Assembly: GCA_022826045.1 (NCBI GenBank)
Contig: JAJDVQ010000013.1
Coordinates: forward strand, 1 to 64,000
Length of the DNA: 64,000 nucleotides
Reading direction: 5' to 3'
From: Acidimicrobiia bacterium
GTDB lineage: Bacteria; Actinomycetota; Acidimicrobiia; Acidimicrobiales; Poriferisodalaceae
Part shown: one piece after another, positions 53,733 through 62,800 of the stretch
How positions within the stretch are numbered: the stretch's first letter is position 1
Layout of the letters: each line of letters starts with the position of its first letter
Notes under the pieces: generated by a model
What the model was told of the DNA's origin: nothing
The model's database searches: none
Seen by the model: the letters and a program-made list of their open reading frames with translations, nothing else
Program-made: the position numbers and the translations under genes

Positions 53733-54692
53733 GTGCAAGCAGAGACCGCTCCACCATCGCATTCACCGGCACATTCGCCCGGGTCAAGCCCGTCGGAGAT
53801 AGACGACCCGATCGTCCGCGACCAGTTCATCCGCCTGCAGGCGGAATTCGCAGTCTCGTGGGTGCCGAGGGGCCTTGTGCCACGAGAAGAGGGCGCCAAC
53901 ATCACCAACATTGCTCAGGTGTTCCAGCGAAGCGCCACCTTGCAGGTGCCCTTCGTGGACTCCGGCATCAACTCGGTGGCCGACCTCGAAGGCCGCACCG
54001 TGGGCAACTGGGGATTCGGCAACGAATTCGAGCTGCTGGCCGGGCTGCGCCGCAGCGGGCTGGATCCGGACTCCGACATCCAGCTGGTGCAGCAGAACTT
54101 CGACATGCTGGCGCTGATCTCCGGAGAGATCGATGCGGCACAGGCGATGATCTACAACGAGTACGCGCAAGTGCTCGAGACGGTCAACCCTGCCACCGGC
54201 GAGCTCTACCAGCCGTCCGATCTCAACATCATCGACTGGAACGACGAGGGCACGGCGATGCTCCAGGACGCCCTGTGGGCTGATGCCGACCGCCTCGATG
54301 ACGATCCGGCGTACTACGACGCGGCGGTCCGGTTCGTGGAGGCGTCGCTGCGCGGCTGGATCCACTGCCGGGACAACACCGAAGAGTGTGTGCAGATCGT
54401 GCTCGACAATGTCCCGACGCTGGGTCAGTCGCACCAGACGTGGCAGATGAACGAGATCAGCGCGCTGATCTGGCCGTCGCCGTTGGGTGCGGGCATCATG
54501 GATCCCGACCTGTGGGCACAAACGGTTGATGTGGCCACCAGCGAGGGCATCCTGGCCGCTGAGCCCGATGAAGGTGCGTACCGTACCGACATCGCCGAGG
54601 CGGCGGTCGCGAATCTGCGGGACGCCGGCGTCGATGTCGTGGGCAACGACTGGGAGCGGATCCCCGTCGTGCTGCTCGAAGGCGGCGAGTAG
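53733..54692 (+). CDS. NMT1/THI5-like ABC substrate-binding protein, N-terminally truncated
   Basis: 319 residues that match the NMT1/THI5-type binding proteins from about one-third of the way in: VSWVPRGLVPREEGANITNI, AQVFQRSATLQVPF, then NWGFGNEFELLAGLRRSGLD and the helical AQAMIYNEYAQVLE. The usual signal peptide, lipobox and first lobe strands are missing; in their place is a Pro/Ser/His-rich stretch (ETAPPSHSPAHSPGSSPS). It therefore should not be exported and is probably a 5'-deleted relic, although the frame is otherwise clean. No permease or ATPase genes follow. The start is an assumed GTG at 53733. Confidence 0.65.
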   Translation: MQAETAPPSHSPAHSPGSSPSEIDDPIVRDQFIRLQAEFAVSWVPRGLVPREEGANITNIAQVFQRSATLQVPFVDSGINSVADLEGRTVGNWGFGNEFELLAGLRRSGLDPDSDIQLVQQNFDMLALISGEIDAAQAMIYNEYAQVLETVNPATGELYQPSDLNIIDWNDEGTAMLQDALWADADRLDDDPAYYDAAVRFVEASLRGWIHCRDNTEECVQIVLDNVPTLGQSHQTWQMNEISALIWPSPLGAGIMDPDLWAQTVDVATSEGILAAEPDEGAYRTDIAEAAVANLRDAGVDVVGNDWERIPVVLLEGGE

Positions 54693-54718
54693 CCGCTCGC
54701 ACGCCCACCAGACCGGTT

Positions 54719-54749
54719 GGGGCGGCGGCGGTTCGTCCGCCGCCGCCCC
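54719..54749. terminator. Strong GC hairpin after the pyrimidine-type cluster
   Basis: A perfect 13-base stem (54719-54731 with 54737-54749) closes a five-base loop TTCGT, 27 bases after the stop of the binding-protein gene. There is no T-run, but high-GC actinobacteria commonly terminate at such hairpins. The rest of 54693-54897 contains no gene that I can support. Confidence 0.55.
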
Positions 54750-54897
54750 GGTCGGCAATCTCCGGCGCCGGACCGGGCGCGGTCTACACGATGGAGACAT
54801 CCGTCGCCGGGACCACTGAGCGCGCCGCGTGTGGCCGCGATGGTCTCGCCAACGGACATGATGGAGCCATCAGTTCGCCGAGACCTTCGAGCACGCG

Positions 54898-55917
54898 GTG
54901 GCCGACTCAGATCGACCTGACGTAAGACGCGGCCCGTGGCTCACCGCCCGGCAGGTCGATGTGCTCCTGGCTGCTGCGGCGATTGCTGCGGTCGGGACGG
55001 GTCTGGCGTCGTGGGCGGTGGGCACCGGCTGGGGCCGCTGGCTGACCGTCGCCCACGCCATTGCCGGCCTGAGTCTGCTGGCGATGGCGCCGGCGAAGCT
55101 CCGGGGCTCGGTGCGCACCGGGCTCAAGCGCCGTCGCGCCAGCCGGTGGCTGTCGATGCTTCTGGGGGCTCTCGTCGTCGCAACGGTCGTGCTCGGGCTG
55201 CTGCACGCCACCGGGCTCTGGCACGGCGTGGGCTACTGGTCGGCGCTGTGGACCCATGTCCTGCTGGTCGCGTTCGTGGCGCCGCTGCTGCTGTGGCACA
55301 TCGTCAGCCGGCCGGGGCGTCCCGGCATCACCGACCTCGACCGCCGGGCGTTCCTGGGCGGGGGCATCGCGCTGGCAGCCGCAGGAGCTGCGTACTGGAT
55401 CCAGCAGCTGGCGGTGGGCGACAACCGGCGATTCACCGGCTCGCACGAGATCGGCTCGTTCAATCCCGCCGAGATGCCGACAACCATGTGGCTCAACGAC
55501 CGGTCGCCCCGGGCGAACGCCTCCGACTGGGAGCTCACCGTCGCAGGCGAGCCGGTACAGCTGCAGACCCTCCACGATCGAGCTGCCCCGTTGACCGCCG
55601 ACCTCGACTGCACCGGCGGGTGGTGGAGCCGTCAGTCGTGGGATGCAGTGCCATTGGCCGAGTTGCTGCCAGAAGACGACGCACCAACGCTGGAAGTCAC
55701 ATCGCTGACCGGATACAGCCGCCTGTTTCCTGCCCGCGACGCGGACAATCTGTACTTGGCCGTCGGCTACGGCGGTGAACCCCTGCGCCGAGGCCACGGC
55801 GCCCCGGTGCGGCTGGTGGCACCTGGCAGGCGAGGCTTCTGGTGGGTGAAGTGGGTCAGCCGCGTCGACGCCGTCAGCCGCCCCTGGTGGCTGCAGCTCC
55901 CCTTCCCCGCGGAATAG
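54898..55917 (+). CDS. Membrane-anchored molybdopterin-dependent oxidoreductase
   Basis: 339 residues. Residues 20-135 have four hydrophobic helices with spaced histidines (TVAHAIAGLSLL, LLHATGLWHG, WTHVLLVAFVAPLLLWH), resembling a b-type cytochrome membrane domain. DRRAFLGGGIALAAAG at 148-163 looks like an internal twin-arginine/hydrophobic segment leading outwards. Residues 180-339 are a sulfite-oxidase-like molybdopterin domain, with the probable Mo-ligating cysteine C238 in LDCTGGWW. It resembles a fused YedY/YedZ-like pair. Start GTG at 54898; the substrate is unknown. Confidence 0.72.
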   Translation: MADSDRPDVRRGPWLTARQVDVLLAAAAIAAVGTGLASWAVGTGWGRWLTVAHAIAGLSLLAMAPAKLRGSVRTGLKRRRASRWLSMLLGALVVATVVLGLLHATGLWHGVGYWSALWTHVLLVAFVAPLLLWHIVSRPGRPGITDLDRRAFLGGGIALAAAGAAYWIQQLAVGDNRRFTGSHEIGSFNPAEMPTTMWLNDRSPRANASDWELTVAGEPVQLQTLHDRAAPLTADLDCTGGWWSRQSWDAVPLAELLPEDDAPTLEVTSLTGYSRLFPARDADNLYLAVGYGGEPLRRGHGAPVRLVAPGRRGFWWVKWVSRVDAVSRPWWLQLPFPAE

Positions 55918-56027
55918 CGGGGCACCGCCGGCTGCGCTGCGTGCCAACCCACGCTGGGCGGCCGACACGCAATGCGAGCGCGATACGCCAACGGACTGCA
56001 TTGCCCGCTTAGCCTCCACCGCAATTG

Positions 56028-56043
56028 TTATATTTCGATATAA
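56028..56043. promoter_or_regulatory. Palindromic operator overlapping the mazEF promoter
   Basis: TTATAT-TTCG-ATATAA is a perfect inverted repeat (56028-56033 and 56038-56043). Its right arm overlaps a consensus -10 box TATAAT at 56039-56044, and a ribosome site TTGGAGG follows at 56046-56052 before the ATG at 56058. An AT-rich palindrome on the promoter is what AbrB-type antitoxins usually bind, so autorepression by the MazE/MazF complex is likely. I see no good -35 box. Confidence 0.6.
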
Positions 56044-56057
56044 TCTTGGAGGCTGCG

Positions 56058-56315
56058 ATGCACACAGCGATACTCCGTCGAGTCGGCGGCTCGGTAATGC
56101 TGGCCATACCGCCGGCGCTGCTCGATGTCATGGAGGTGACCGTTGGCTCAACGGTCGGCGTTGCCGTCGAGGACGGGAACCTGATCGTCGAGCCGCGACG
56201 CCGCCCCAGCTACTCGTTGGACGAACTGATCGCGCAGTGCGACCCAGGCGCGCCGCTCGATGACGAGGCACGGGCCTGGATAGGCGGAGCACCGGCAGGC
56301 CGCGAGCTGCTGTGA
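56058..56315 (+). CDS. mazE: AbrB/MazE-type antitoxin
   Basis: 85-residue antitoxin. Residues 1-45 form an AbrB-like swapped-hairpin DNA-binding fold (HTAILRRVGGSVMLAIPPAL, VTVGSTVGVAVEDGNLIVEP); the acidic remainder (SLDELIAQCDPGAPLDDEA) is the toxin-binding tail. The ATG at 56058 is six bases after GGAGG; a TTG at 56025 would start inside the operator and is rejected. Its stop overlaps the toxin start (GTGA). It should neutralise MazF and repress its own promoter. Confidence 0.88.
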   Translation: MHTAILRRVGGSVMLAIPPALLDVMEVTVGSTVGVAVEDGNLIVEPRRRPSYSLDELIAQCDPGAPLDDEARAWIGGAPAGRELL

Positions 56316-56647
56316 CCCGCAGGGGGGACATCTGGCTCGTCGACCTCGGTCCCACAGCAGGCCACGAGCAGCGAGGAACGCGGCCGGTCATGGTCGTGTC
56401 GCCTGCGGAATTCAACGACCTGACCGGCACGCCTGTCGTCGTGCCCATCACCACCGGCGGCCAATTCGCCCGCCGCCGCGGATTCGCCGTTTCCTTGGAC
56501 ACTGCGGGCACGCGAACGCATGGCGTCGTGCGCTGTGATCAGCCGCGCACCCTCGATCTGGAAGCCCGCAATGGCAGAATGCTCGAGAGCGCGCCAGAGG
56601 ACATCGTGTATGAGGTTCTTGCCCGCCTCGAAGCGATACTGACCTGA
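56312..56647 (+). CDS. mazF: MazF-type mRNA interferase toxin
   Basis: 111-residue toxin of the MazF/PemK family, an endoribonuclease cutting mRNA at short sequences. It begins TRRGDIWLVDLGPTAGHEQR and has GTRPVMVVSPAEFNDLTG, VPITTGG and HGVVRCDQPRTLDLEARNG, covering the conserved beta barrel with the catalytic arginine and threonine. The start is a GTG overlapping the mazE stop by four bases. The gene ends 18 bases before the outermost CRISPR repeat, so the module abuts the array. Confidence 0.92.
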   Translation: MTRRGDIWLVDLGPTAGHEQRGTRPVMVVSPAEFNDLTGTPVVVPITTGGQFARRRGFAVSLDTAGTRTHGVVRCDQPRTLDLEARNGRMLESAPEDIVYEVLARLEAILT

Positions 56648-56665
56648 ACGCATCTGTATCGCCAT

Positions 56666-56848
56666 CCTGCAACGAAGGGCGGGGAATATTCCCCGCCAAA
56701 CTCGACGTCGAGGGTGAGCTCGCCTTGCCACAGCGTCATGCTTCAATGAAGGGCGGGGAATATTCCCCGCCAAACCTGCCGTGCTGGTGACCGCCCGCCG
56801 ATGCGGATTCCGGCTTCAATGAAGGGCGGGGAATATTCCCCGCCAAAC
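56666..56848 (-). CRISPR. Three-repeat CRISPR array (type I-G)
   Basis: Three 36-base repeats at 56666-56701, 56740-56775 and 56813-56848 separate spacers of 38 and 37 bases. The last two repeats are identical; the first differs at three of the first eight bases. All contain the perfect palindrome GGCGGGGAATATTCCCCGCC, able to form a ten-pair hairpin in crRNA. Degeneracy at the left end and cas2 at the right suggest transcription leftwards with the leader at 56849-57019. I saw no match of either spacer in this window by eye. Confidence 0.93.
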
Positions 56849-57019
56849 CCACTCTCGAAAACTACCGGCCCTGACCAGCGGATTTGAACGCAGTTGCGAG
56901 CGCTCCCTGTGTAGGAGCGCTCGGGAAGCATGAGATTCTGTTGTCAAGGTGCATTTCAGGCCCGTACACCGGGGCTGCGAGCGCTGCCCGGGCATCGGGG
57001 CCTGACCGGACCGCTCGCA
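56849..57019 (-). promoter_or_regulatory. Probable CRISPR leader, with hairpin
   Basis: 171 bases between the leader-proximal repeat and the cas2 stop, without a gene. It contains a perfect inverted repeat at 56898-56922 (arms GAGCGCTCC and GGAGCGCTC, seven-base loop CTGTGTA) and a second GC-rich pair of GGGGCCTGACCGG-like elements. The hairpin could terminate the cas operon or be an integration-host or promoter element; nothing decides between these. It is less AT-rich than a typical leader. Confidence 0.45.
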
Positions 57020-57316
57020 TCAGACGATTACCGGCCCGGATTGTGGCAGTGGCGGAGCTACACCGAGAAAATCAAAGCAGTCTCGGCCGCGCTCTGTCGG
57101 CATTCCTAGGTCGATGAATGCAACTGTATCATCTCCATGGTGGATCACTTCCCCGAGTTCGAACTTGAGGTCTATCAACTCGATCCGATCTAGATCGCTG
57201 ATAAACACGCTGTAGTGCATCGGCCAGCCGTAAGCCTTCATTGCCTTGTGGACCTTGCGCAACCGCTTCGGATCGCGGATGTCATAGGAGACCAGATACC
57301 GGCGCCGATCACTCAT
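57020..57316 (-). CDS. cas2: CRISPR-associated endonuclease Cas2
   Basis: 98-residue Cas2, the dimeric scaffold of the spacer-integration complex. It begins RRRYLVSYDIRDPKRLRKVH with the conserved aspartate after the first strand, and contains YGWPMHYSVFISDLDRIEL; the second half (DDTVAFIDLG) completes the ferredoxin-like fold. It starts four bases after the cas4-cas1 stop and is the last cas gene before the leader and array. Confidence 0.94.
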   Translation of the reverse strand: MSDRRRYLVSYDIRDPKRLRKVHKAMKAYGWPMHYSVFISDLDRIELIDLKFELGEVIHHGDDTVAFIDLGMPTERGRDCFDFLGVAPPLPQSGPVIV

Positions 57317-57320
57317 TGCT

Positions 57321-58961
57321 CTACCTGGTCATGAAGGGGACGTACTCGGGTATCTCGCCGAGCATGCTTGCTGCAAGCATCCGTGCCTGGACCTCGAGGA
57401 CGCGACGGTAGGTGATCTTGTAACCGTATGTCGGGTGAGTGACCTCGTGGTCGAGACGCCGCTCGTAGGCGGCGATGATTGCTCGGCGCGCTGGCTGCTC
57501 CAGCGCCACTCCCCCAGCCCGGACGACAAAACCGTTCTCGGCCACCTCCCCGTTGTTCACGGCATTCACGACGACTGACTCGGCGATGATGGGCCGGAAC
57601 TCCTCGGCGAGATCGAGTGCGAGCGCAGGCCGCCCGAATCTCGGTCGGTGATACACGCCCAAGTAGGGGTCGAATCCGATCGAGAACACCACCGCCGTGA
57701 GGTCCTTGACCAACAGCGCGTACAGGAACGACAGCAGACAGTTGACGGGGTCGCGAGGCGGTCGCCGGTTGCGGCCGTTGAAGTCGAAGGTGCCGAGACG
57801 GTCGTCCTTCAGCATCGTTGCGAAGCTGCCGAAGTACGAGCGAGCGGCGGCGCCTTCGATCCCGAGCAGCGACTCGACCGAGTCAGCCTCGGCCGCCTTG
57901 GCGGCGAGCTCCTTCAGCTGCGCGACGGTTGAGTCCACCGGTTCACGAGAGTTTCGCATCAGCAGGGTTCGGGAGTTGCGGATCTTGCCGACGATCATCT
58001 GCCGTGCCAAGGGCAGGCCGGCCTGAGCCGCCACCGCGACCTGGCGCCGCCGCAGCTCCACATGCTTGGACGACAGGCCATGGGCCATCCCTTGGAACCA
58101 TCCCCCGTAGCTGAACCAGCACACCGGGATGTCCTGCCGGAACGCTGCGTGGAGCAGCTGAGTGGACACCTGCACATTGCCAGTGAGGTTGATCTGCGAC
58201 ACATCGATCAGACGCTCGCTGCTGACCACCTCGCGGTTGACCTTCACTTCAACCCGACGCTGACTGATGCCGAGCCGAGCGCCTTGCTGGCCGACATACA
58301 ACGGCCGCGCAGCCGAATCGCGAGGCGTCAGACGCCGAGGCGCCCCCTCGGCACGCCCAGCGTGGAAATTGGTCTCGTCGGGAAGACAGATGCCCACCAG
58401 CGAACAACGCGGACACTTCGGGCTGTCCACCAGCGGCGGCGGCGGGTCATCGGCAGCAGCGACCTGACGCAGCCGGTCCACAGTGTCGAGCGTCCGACGA
58501 ACCAAACGATCATCGAACTCGACAGTTGTGCGCTCGCGCGACGAGGCGAGATAGAACTGGCCGTGATCGCAGGCATAACCGTTCTCACGCAACATCAACC
58601 CGATAGCGGCCAACTGCACCAGCTCGGGCTCCCACGCGGGCCCGTGCTTCGGCGGCCGGCCCCGCTTGACCTCCACAGGCACCACCCTGCCGTCGGAACC
58701 CTCGACGATGTCCGTCCTCGCAATGAGACCCAAACGCTCCGAGCTCACGAGCACAGAGCGAGCGTCGCGAACCGGATCGTCCTCCGACGACTCCCCCATC
58801 CGACCGCCGCCCTTGTCCACATTGCGATGCACATAGCGGCCGTGCACCGTGTCAGCGTTGTCCTCGAATCTGGCCTGGACCCATTCGAGATAGAACAGCC
58901 GCGGGCAGTACACGAACTCATTGACCATCCGGGCCGGCACGAGCTCAGGTACGTCAGCCAC
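57321..58961 (-). CDS. cas4-cas1: Cas4-Cas1 fusion protein
   Basis: 546 residues joining two adaptation nucleases, an arrangement typical of type I-G (old I-U). Cas4 occupies about 1-200: C19 in VYCPRLFYLEW, the nuclease residues D84, E97 and K99 (VEVKRGRPPK), and C183/C186/C192 in CPRCSLVGIC, giving four iron-sulfur cysteines. Cas1 follows from about 215 (PLYVGQQGARLGISQRRVEV), with the metal-binding glutamate in GIEGAAARSYF, then FSIGFDPYLGVYHRPRFGRP and LDLAEEFRP. All catalytic residues appear intact. It overlaps the preceding gene by eight bases and precedes cas2. Confidence 0.95.
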   Translation of the reverse strand: MADVPELVPARMVNEFVYCPRLFYLEWVQARFEDNADTVHGRYVHRNVDKGGGRMGESSEDDPVRDARSVLVSSERLGLIARTDIVEGSDGRVVPVEVKRGRPPKHGPAWEPELVQLAAIGLMLRENGYACDHGQFYLASSRERTTVEFDDRLVRRTLDTVDRLRQVAAADDPPPPLVDSPKCPRCSLVGICLPDETNFHAGRAEGAPRRLTPRDSAARPLYVGQQGARLGISQRRVEVKVNREVVSSERLIDVSQINLTGNVQVSTQLLHAAFRQDIPVCWFSYGGWFQGMAHGLSSKHVELRRRQVAVAAQAGLPLARQMIVGKIRNSRTLLMRNSREPVDSTVAQLKELAAKAAEADSVESLLGIEGAAARSYFGSFATMLKDDRLGTFDFNGRNRRPPRDPVNCLLSFLYALLVKDLTAVVFSIGFDPYLGVYHRPRFGRPALALDLAEEFRPIIAESVVVNAVNNGEVAENGFVVRAGGVALEQPARRAIIAAYERRLDHEVTHPTYGYKITYRRVLEVQARMLAASMLGEIPEYVPFMTR

Positions 58962-59886
58962 GTCGCCAGATCACCCTTGGCGGCCCGAAGCGCCCATACT
59001 TGCTGGCCCGGTCGATGCTCGACGTCAGGATCCGGGTAATCCCCCAGCCAGCGAATTGACGTGTCCGGGCGACGTATGGAGCTGAATCAACGCCGACCGC
59101 ATCGGACGGCGGGATCGATGCATGCGCAATGTACGTCCTGGACACTCGACTCGGCACGGGGCGCTCCCATAGCGGCCATGAGAAGCATCCTTGGTTCCAC
59201 GTCCCGTGACACGCCGTGGTCGCAGTCTTCCGGTAACCGCGGAACACCGGGAAATGGAACATGCCCAAAATGGCGAGGCAGTGGGCACCCGCGCACGAGA
59301 GCTTCGGATTCCTCGCGGTATCAGTCGGATCGAACGCTTCAAGCGCATATTGGCGGTCATCGATGACATCCCAACCAAGCGACGGGAGTCGCCCGTCGTA
59401 TCGCCACGCCCCCGACAGGGTCTGCGCAATGTCTTCTGGACTCGTCTCAGAGAGGATTCTCTTCATCATGTCGAGGAGCTTCTGATTCCCGGACGTGAAG
59501 TCAAGATCTGTCGGCTTCGCCTTTGTTCGAGACATCGCATCGAGACTGTTCTCCGCGACGAGTGACGCCGCCAGAACCCCGTTCCTCGAAACGCGTGATT
59601 CGGCTAGGTAATCCCGGATCGCGCTCGCAGGAAACTTGACGTCACCGCGAGACGGACTTGGATTCAGCGCTGCCCCTTGGGACCAGCCCTTCGCCACCGA
59701 ATCGACACGCGAAACGATTTCTTCCAAGTCGAAGACGGAGTCGACAATCGCCACCGGAGTGAGCGAGTCGGCCCACCCAAGATGCAGTTCACAGTCGGTC
59801 TCGGCGAGTGCGACCTGCACTCCGAGTCCCGCCAGAAACCCGAGCGGGCTGTCGCCCGACAGCCCAGGGAGCTCAAGTTCCGGCAT
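58954..59886 (-). CDS. Type I-G Cas3-extension-family protein
   Basis: 310-residue protein starting with an ATG that overlaps the cas3 stop by one base (TGATG). LELPGLSGDSPLGFLAGLGV at the N-terminus and GAWRYDGRLPSLGWDVIDDR resemble the family known as the type I-G Cas3 extension, which elsewhere can be fused to Cas3 and may stand in for a large Cascade subunit. No catalytic motif is evident. The C-terminus (RFGPPRVIW) is complete. Alternative: a Csb3/Cas8-like subunit, since the two families are easily confused by eye. Confidence 0.68.
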   Translation of the reverse strand: MPELELPGLSGDSPLGFLAGLGVQVALAETDCELHLGWADSLTPVAIVDSVFDLEEIVSRVDSVAKGWSQGAALNPSPSRGDVKFPASAIRDYLAESRVSRNGVLAASLVAENSLDAMSRTKAKPTDLDFTSGNQKLLDMMKRILSETSPEDIAQTLSGAWRYDGRLPSLGWDVIDDRQYALEAFDPTDTARNPKLSCAGAHCLAILGMFHFPVFRGYRKTATTACHGTWNQGCFSWPLWERPVPSRVSRTYIAHASIPPSDAVGVDSAPYVARTRQFAGWGITRILTSSIDRASKYGRFGPPRVIWRRG

Positions 59887-62800
59887 CAGCGAACCTTCCG
59901 ATCAACGTCAGCAGGCCCCCGTGCTTCGGCTTCGCTCTGGCGGTGATCGGCGAGACGGAGGATCGCTTCGAGCCAGGCCAGACCGTGGTGCCCGTACTTG
60001 GTGCTCAGGCGCCAGAAGCGGTCGGCCATCTCGAGAGCGAGAGTCGATTCGCTGAACTCGGATCGGACACTCAGCGCATGGCCGTCGTGCTGATAAGCCA
60101 AATCCTGTGGACAATCGTCGGGAACTATCCGCGGCAACGGGCGACTGTGACCGTGGTGCGTAGCTACCAGGTGCAGCACCAGGTCCGCATCGTTGGCTCG
60201 CCCCATCAGCGCCGTGGAGGACTGCGCCATTGCGACGCTCGCTATCTCGTGTCGCACGGGCGGCCATGAGTGACGCCGGGTACGAGCGCCTGGAAGCGAC
60301 TTAGCGAGCGGCTCGTCCAGCGACTCCAGGCGGACCCGATCATGTCCGACCATCTGCGCCTGGAATCTGCGGTCCACTTTGCCGAGATCGTGTAGCTCGC
60401 CAGCGAGCCGCAGATCGCAGACCAGCTCATCACTGAGGCCGAGGTTCCGAGCGAAGCCCTCGGCGCGCACACCGACCCCTTCGAGGTGGCTGCGGAGTGT
60501 GATTCCCGTGCCGGTCATCGACGTGTCGTCGTCTCCGCGAATCGCCGAGACATCAGGCGAGTTCTCGACCAAGACGTAGTAGCCGCCTGCGGCTGGAGCA
60601 GCTCGACCCGGCCAGAGGTCGTCCTCCGAGTCTGAGATCAGCTCCAGTAAGCGCCGAGCGCGCGTTCGGAGTCGAAACAGCGCCCCGGCAGTGTCTCCAT
60701 CTTCTGACGTCGGACCAGTGAAGAGCCAGCGCATCTGCATCGGCGCCGACTCGTGATCGCGATCGAGCAGATTGCCTATCCACTCGTCGATCCGGTCGTC
60801 GAGAGCCTGGGTTTCGTTATCTGTGTCGTCGCCGTCGGCGATTTGATCGCTGGGTGGCTTGGGCAGCGGCGGTGCCTCGTCGCCGAGCCAATCTTCGATC
60901 CACTCCTGCATTTGAGCGTCGAGGCGAATTGTGCAGCGCTTCGCGTAGGCCCACTGAGCCTCGTCGCCGATATCCGCAATGACTTCTTGCCGCGTTGCTG
61001 GATCCGCGCCGCCAATCTGCGTCGGATCCGCCCCGACGTTTCGCTGAGGGTCCCAAGTGCCGCCGCTGAGGCCGCCTCGTGACGGATCGACAACGATGAC
61101 GTCCCCAGGCTTGACATCGTCGATATCGACTTCCTCGATGACTGCTTCCCCGCCGAGGTAACGGTGAACTCGCCTGCTCTCGACTGTCGCGGTTCCATCG
61201 TCACCTCTGCGTCTCGGATCGCCATCCGGGGCGGGTGTGGCCACGTCGGCAATCGGCGTCTCGTCGTTGCCTCGCAGCCATGCTCGAACAGCAGAAATCG
61301 GCACTGTCAAGTACTCGGCCTGTCGCGGACGAACCGCCTGCAGCGCCTCCGGCCGCGCGTCCCGACGCCAAACGATGGACACTTCTGGTTCAGGCGGGTT
61401 GTCGTCGAAGCCGTGCAGGAAGTCGCTGATATCCGGCTGCACCAACGGCTCGGGTCGGGTCTGTGCCCATGCCTCGATGTGGGTGGGCAGCAGCAGAGGT
61501 GCTGCGGGGCGCGGGGCGCGGGTGTCAGGCGGCATGTCGACGAGCGCTCCGCTCGACGGACCGATGTCAATGAAGCCACCGTCAGCCCGCTCACTCAGCT
61601 CTCGCCACGTGGCCTTGATCGCGTCGCCATAGATCGGATCGGATCGCTTGCCTTCGACATCGGGCTTCAGCCCGAGCACCCAGCAGCGCGCCGGCTTGCC
61701 CGTCTCCTCGGCGAGCGAGCCGCGCCGGTCCAAGCGACCGACTCGCTGGCGCAGACTGTCCACCGGGCAGGCTTCGGTGATGAGGGCGTCGAAGCTGAAG
61801 TCAGCGCCGACTTCAATGGCTTGAGTGGCAACGACGACCGTACGGCCCGCATCGGGGTCTCGGATATCGGGATCGACAAGAGCCTCTATCTCCCGAAGCC
61901 GACGTGCTCGGTCCAGCGGACGCATGCGACCCGTGACCAAGTGCGACGCGATCCTTGTGTCACGCAATGCGCGGTCGATTTCTCGCGCGGTGCGGACTCG
62001 GTTCACGATCACACCGATGCTTCGCTCGTGCTCTTGAAGCTCTTTCTCGATGATCGCTGTGACCTTCTTCGGCAACGCCGCATGTGCTGCGGAACCTGTG
62101 ACCGGAACGAGGCTCGCTCGCTTGGCTGCGAGAGCTATCTGGCGGAGCCGTTTGCTCGGTTCTCCGAGACCTTCGAGGTCAGTGGAGGAGTGCAGCTCGA
62201 ATCGGCGGTGTTCCTCGGTCGGTGGCGTGGCAGACATCTCTACGATGCAGCCGCGCCTCGGCAGCAGGTTTGCGTTGAACGAGTTGACCGTCGGCTCCTT
62301 CTCGATGTCGCGCAGCGTGTCGACGAACGGCCTACTCAGATGCACTTCGTCGAGGATGACGAGGCAGTCGTTGCCGGCGAGGCCCGCATGGATTGGCCGC
62401 ATGCCGTGGCTGGTCCCGTAGCCGCGGAACAGCAGCTTGGAGCCGAACTGGTCGACGGTGGACACCATCACCCAGGGTTGGTCGGGCCGCAGTGCCCAGT
62501 CGTTGTCGATCGGGACGCCACCACGCAGGGCGGACACGCCGATCGGATTTGTGAGTTCATCGACGATGTCGTTCAGTGCGGAGCGCATCCGGCTGAGGAC
62601 GCCGGTGTGAGCGGCCCGGATCGAGTCGCTGATCTTCTGTGCGCGCTCGTAGACCTGATCGACCACGATGCGGCGGTCGATCACGAACACGACCCGGCGC
62701 GGAAAGGTCTCCGGACGGGCTGCGAGCGTGAACACCGCAGTGTCGAGGACTGCCGTCTTGCCAGCGCCGGTCGGCAGATCGATGACATCGGGCCATCGCC

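Noticed and set aside
56666..56848. Palindromic repeats considered as REP-like or terminator elements
   Set aside because: The full 36-base repeat recurs with 37-38-base unique spacers next to cas2, which fits CRISPR far better.
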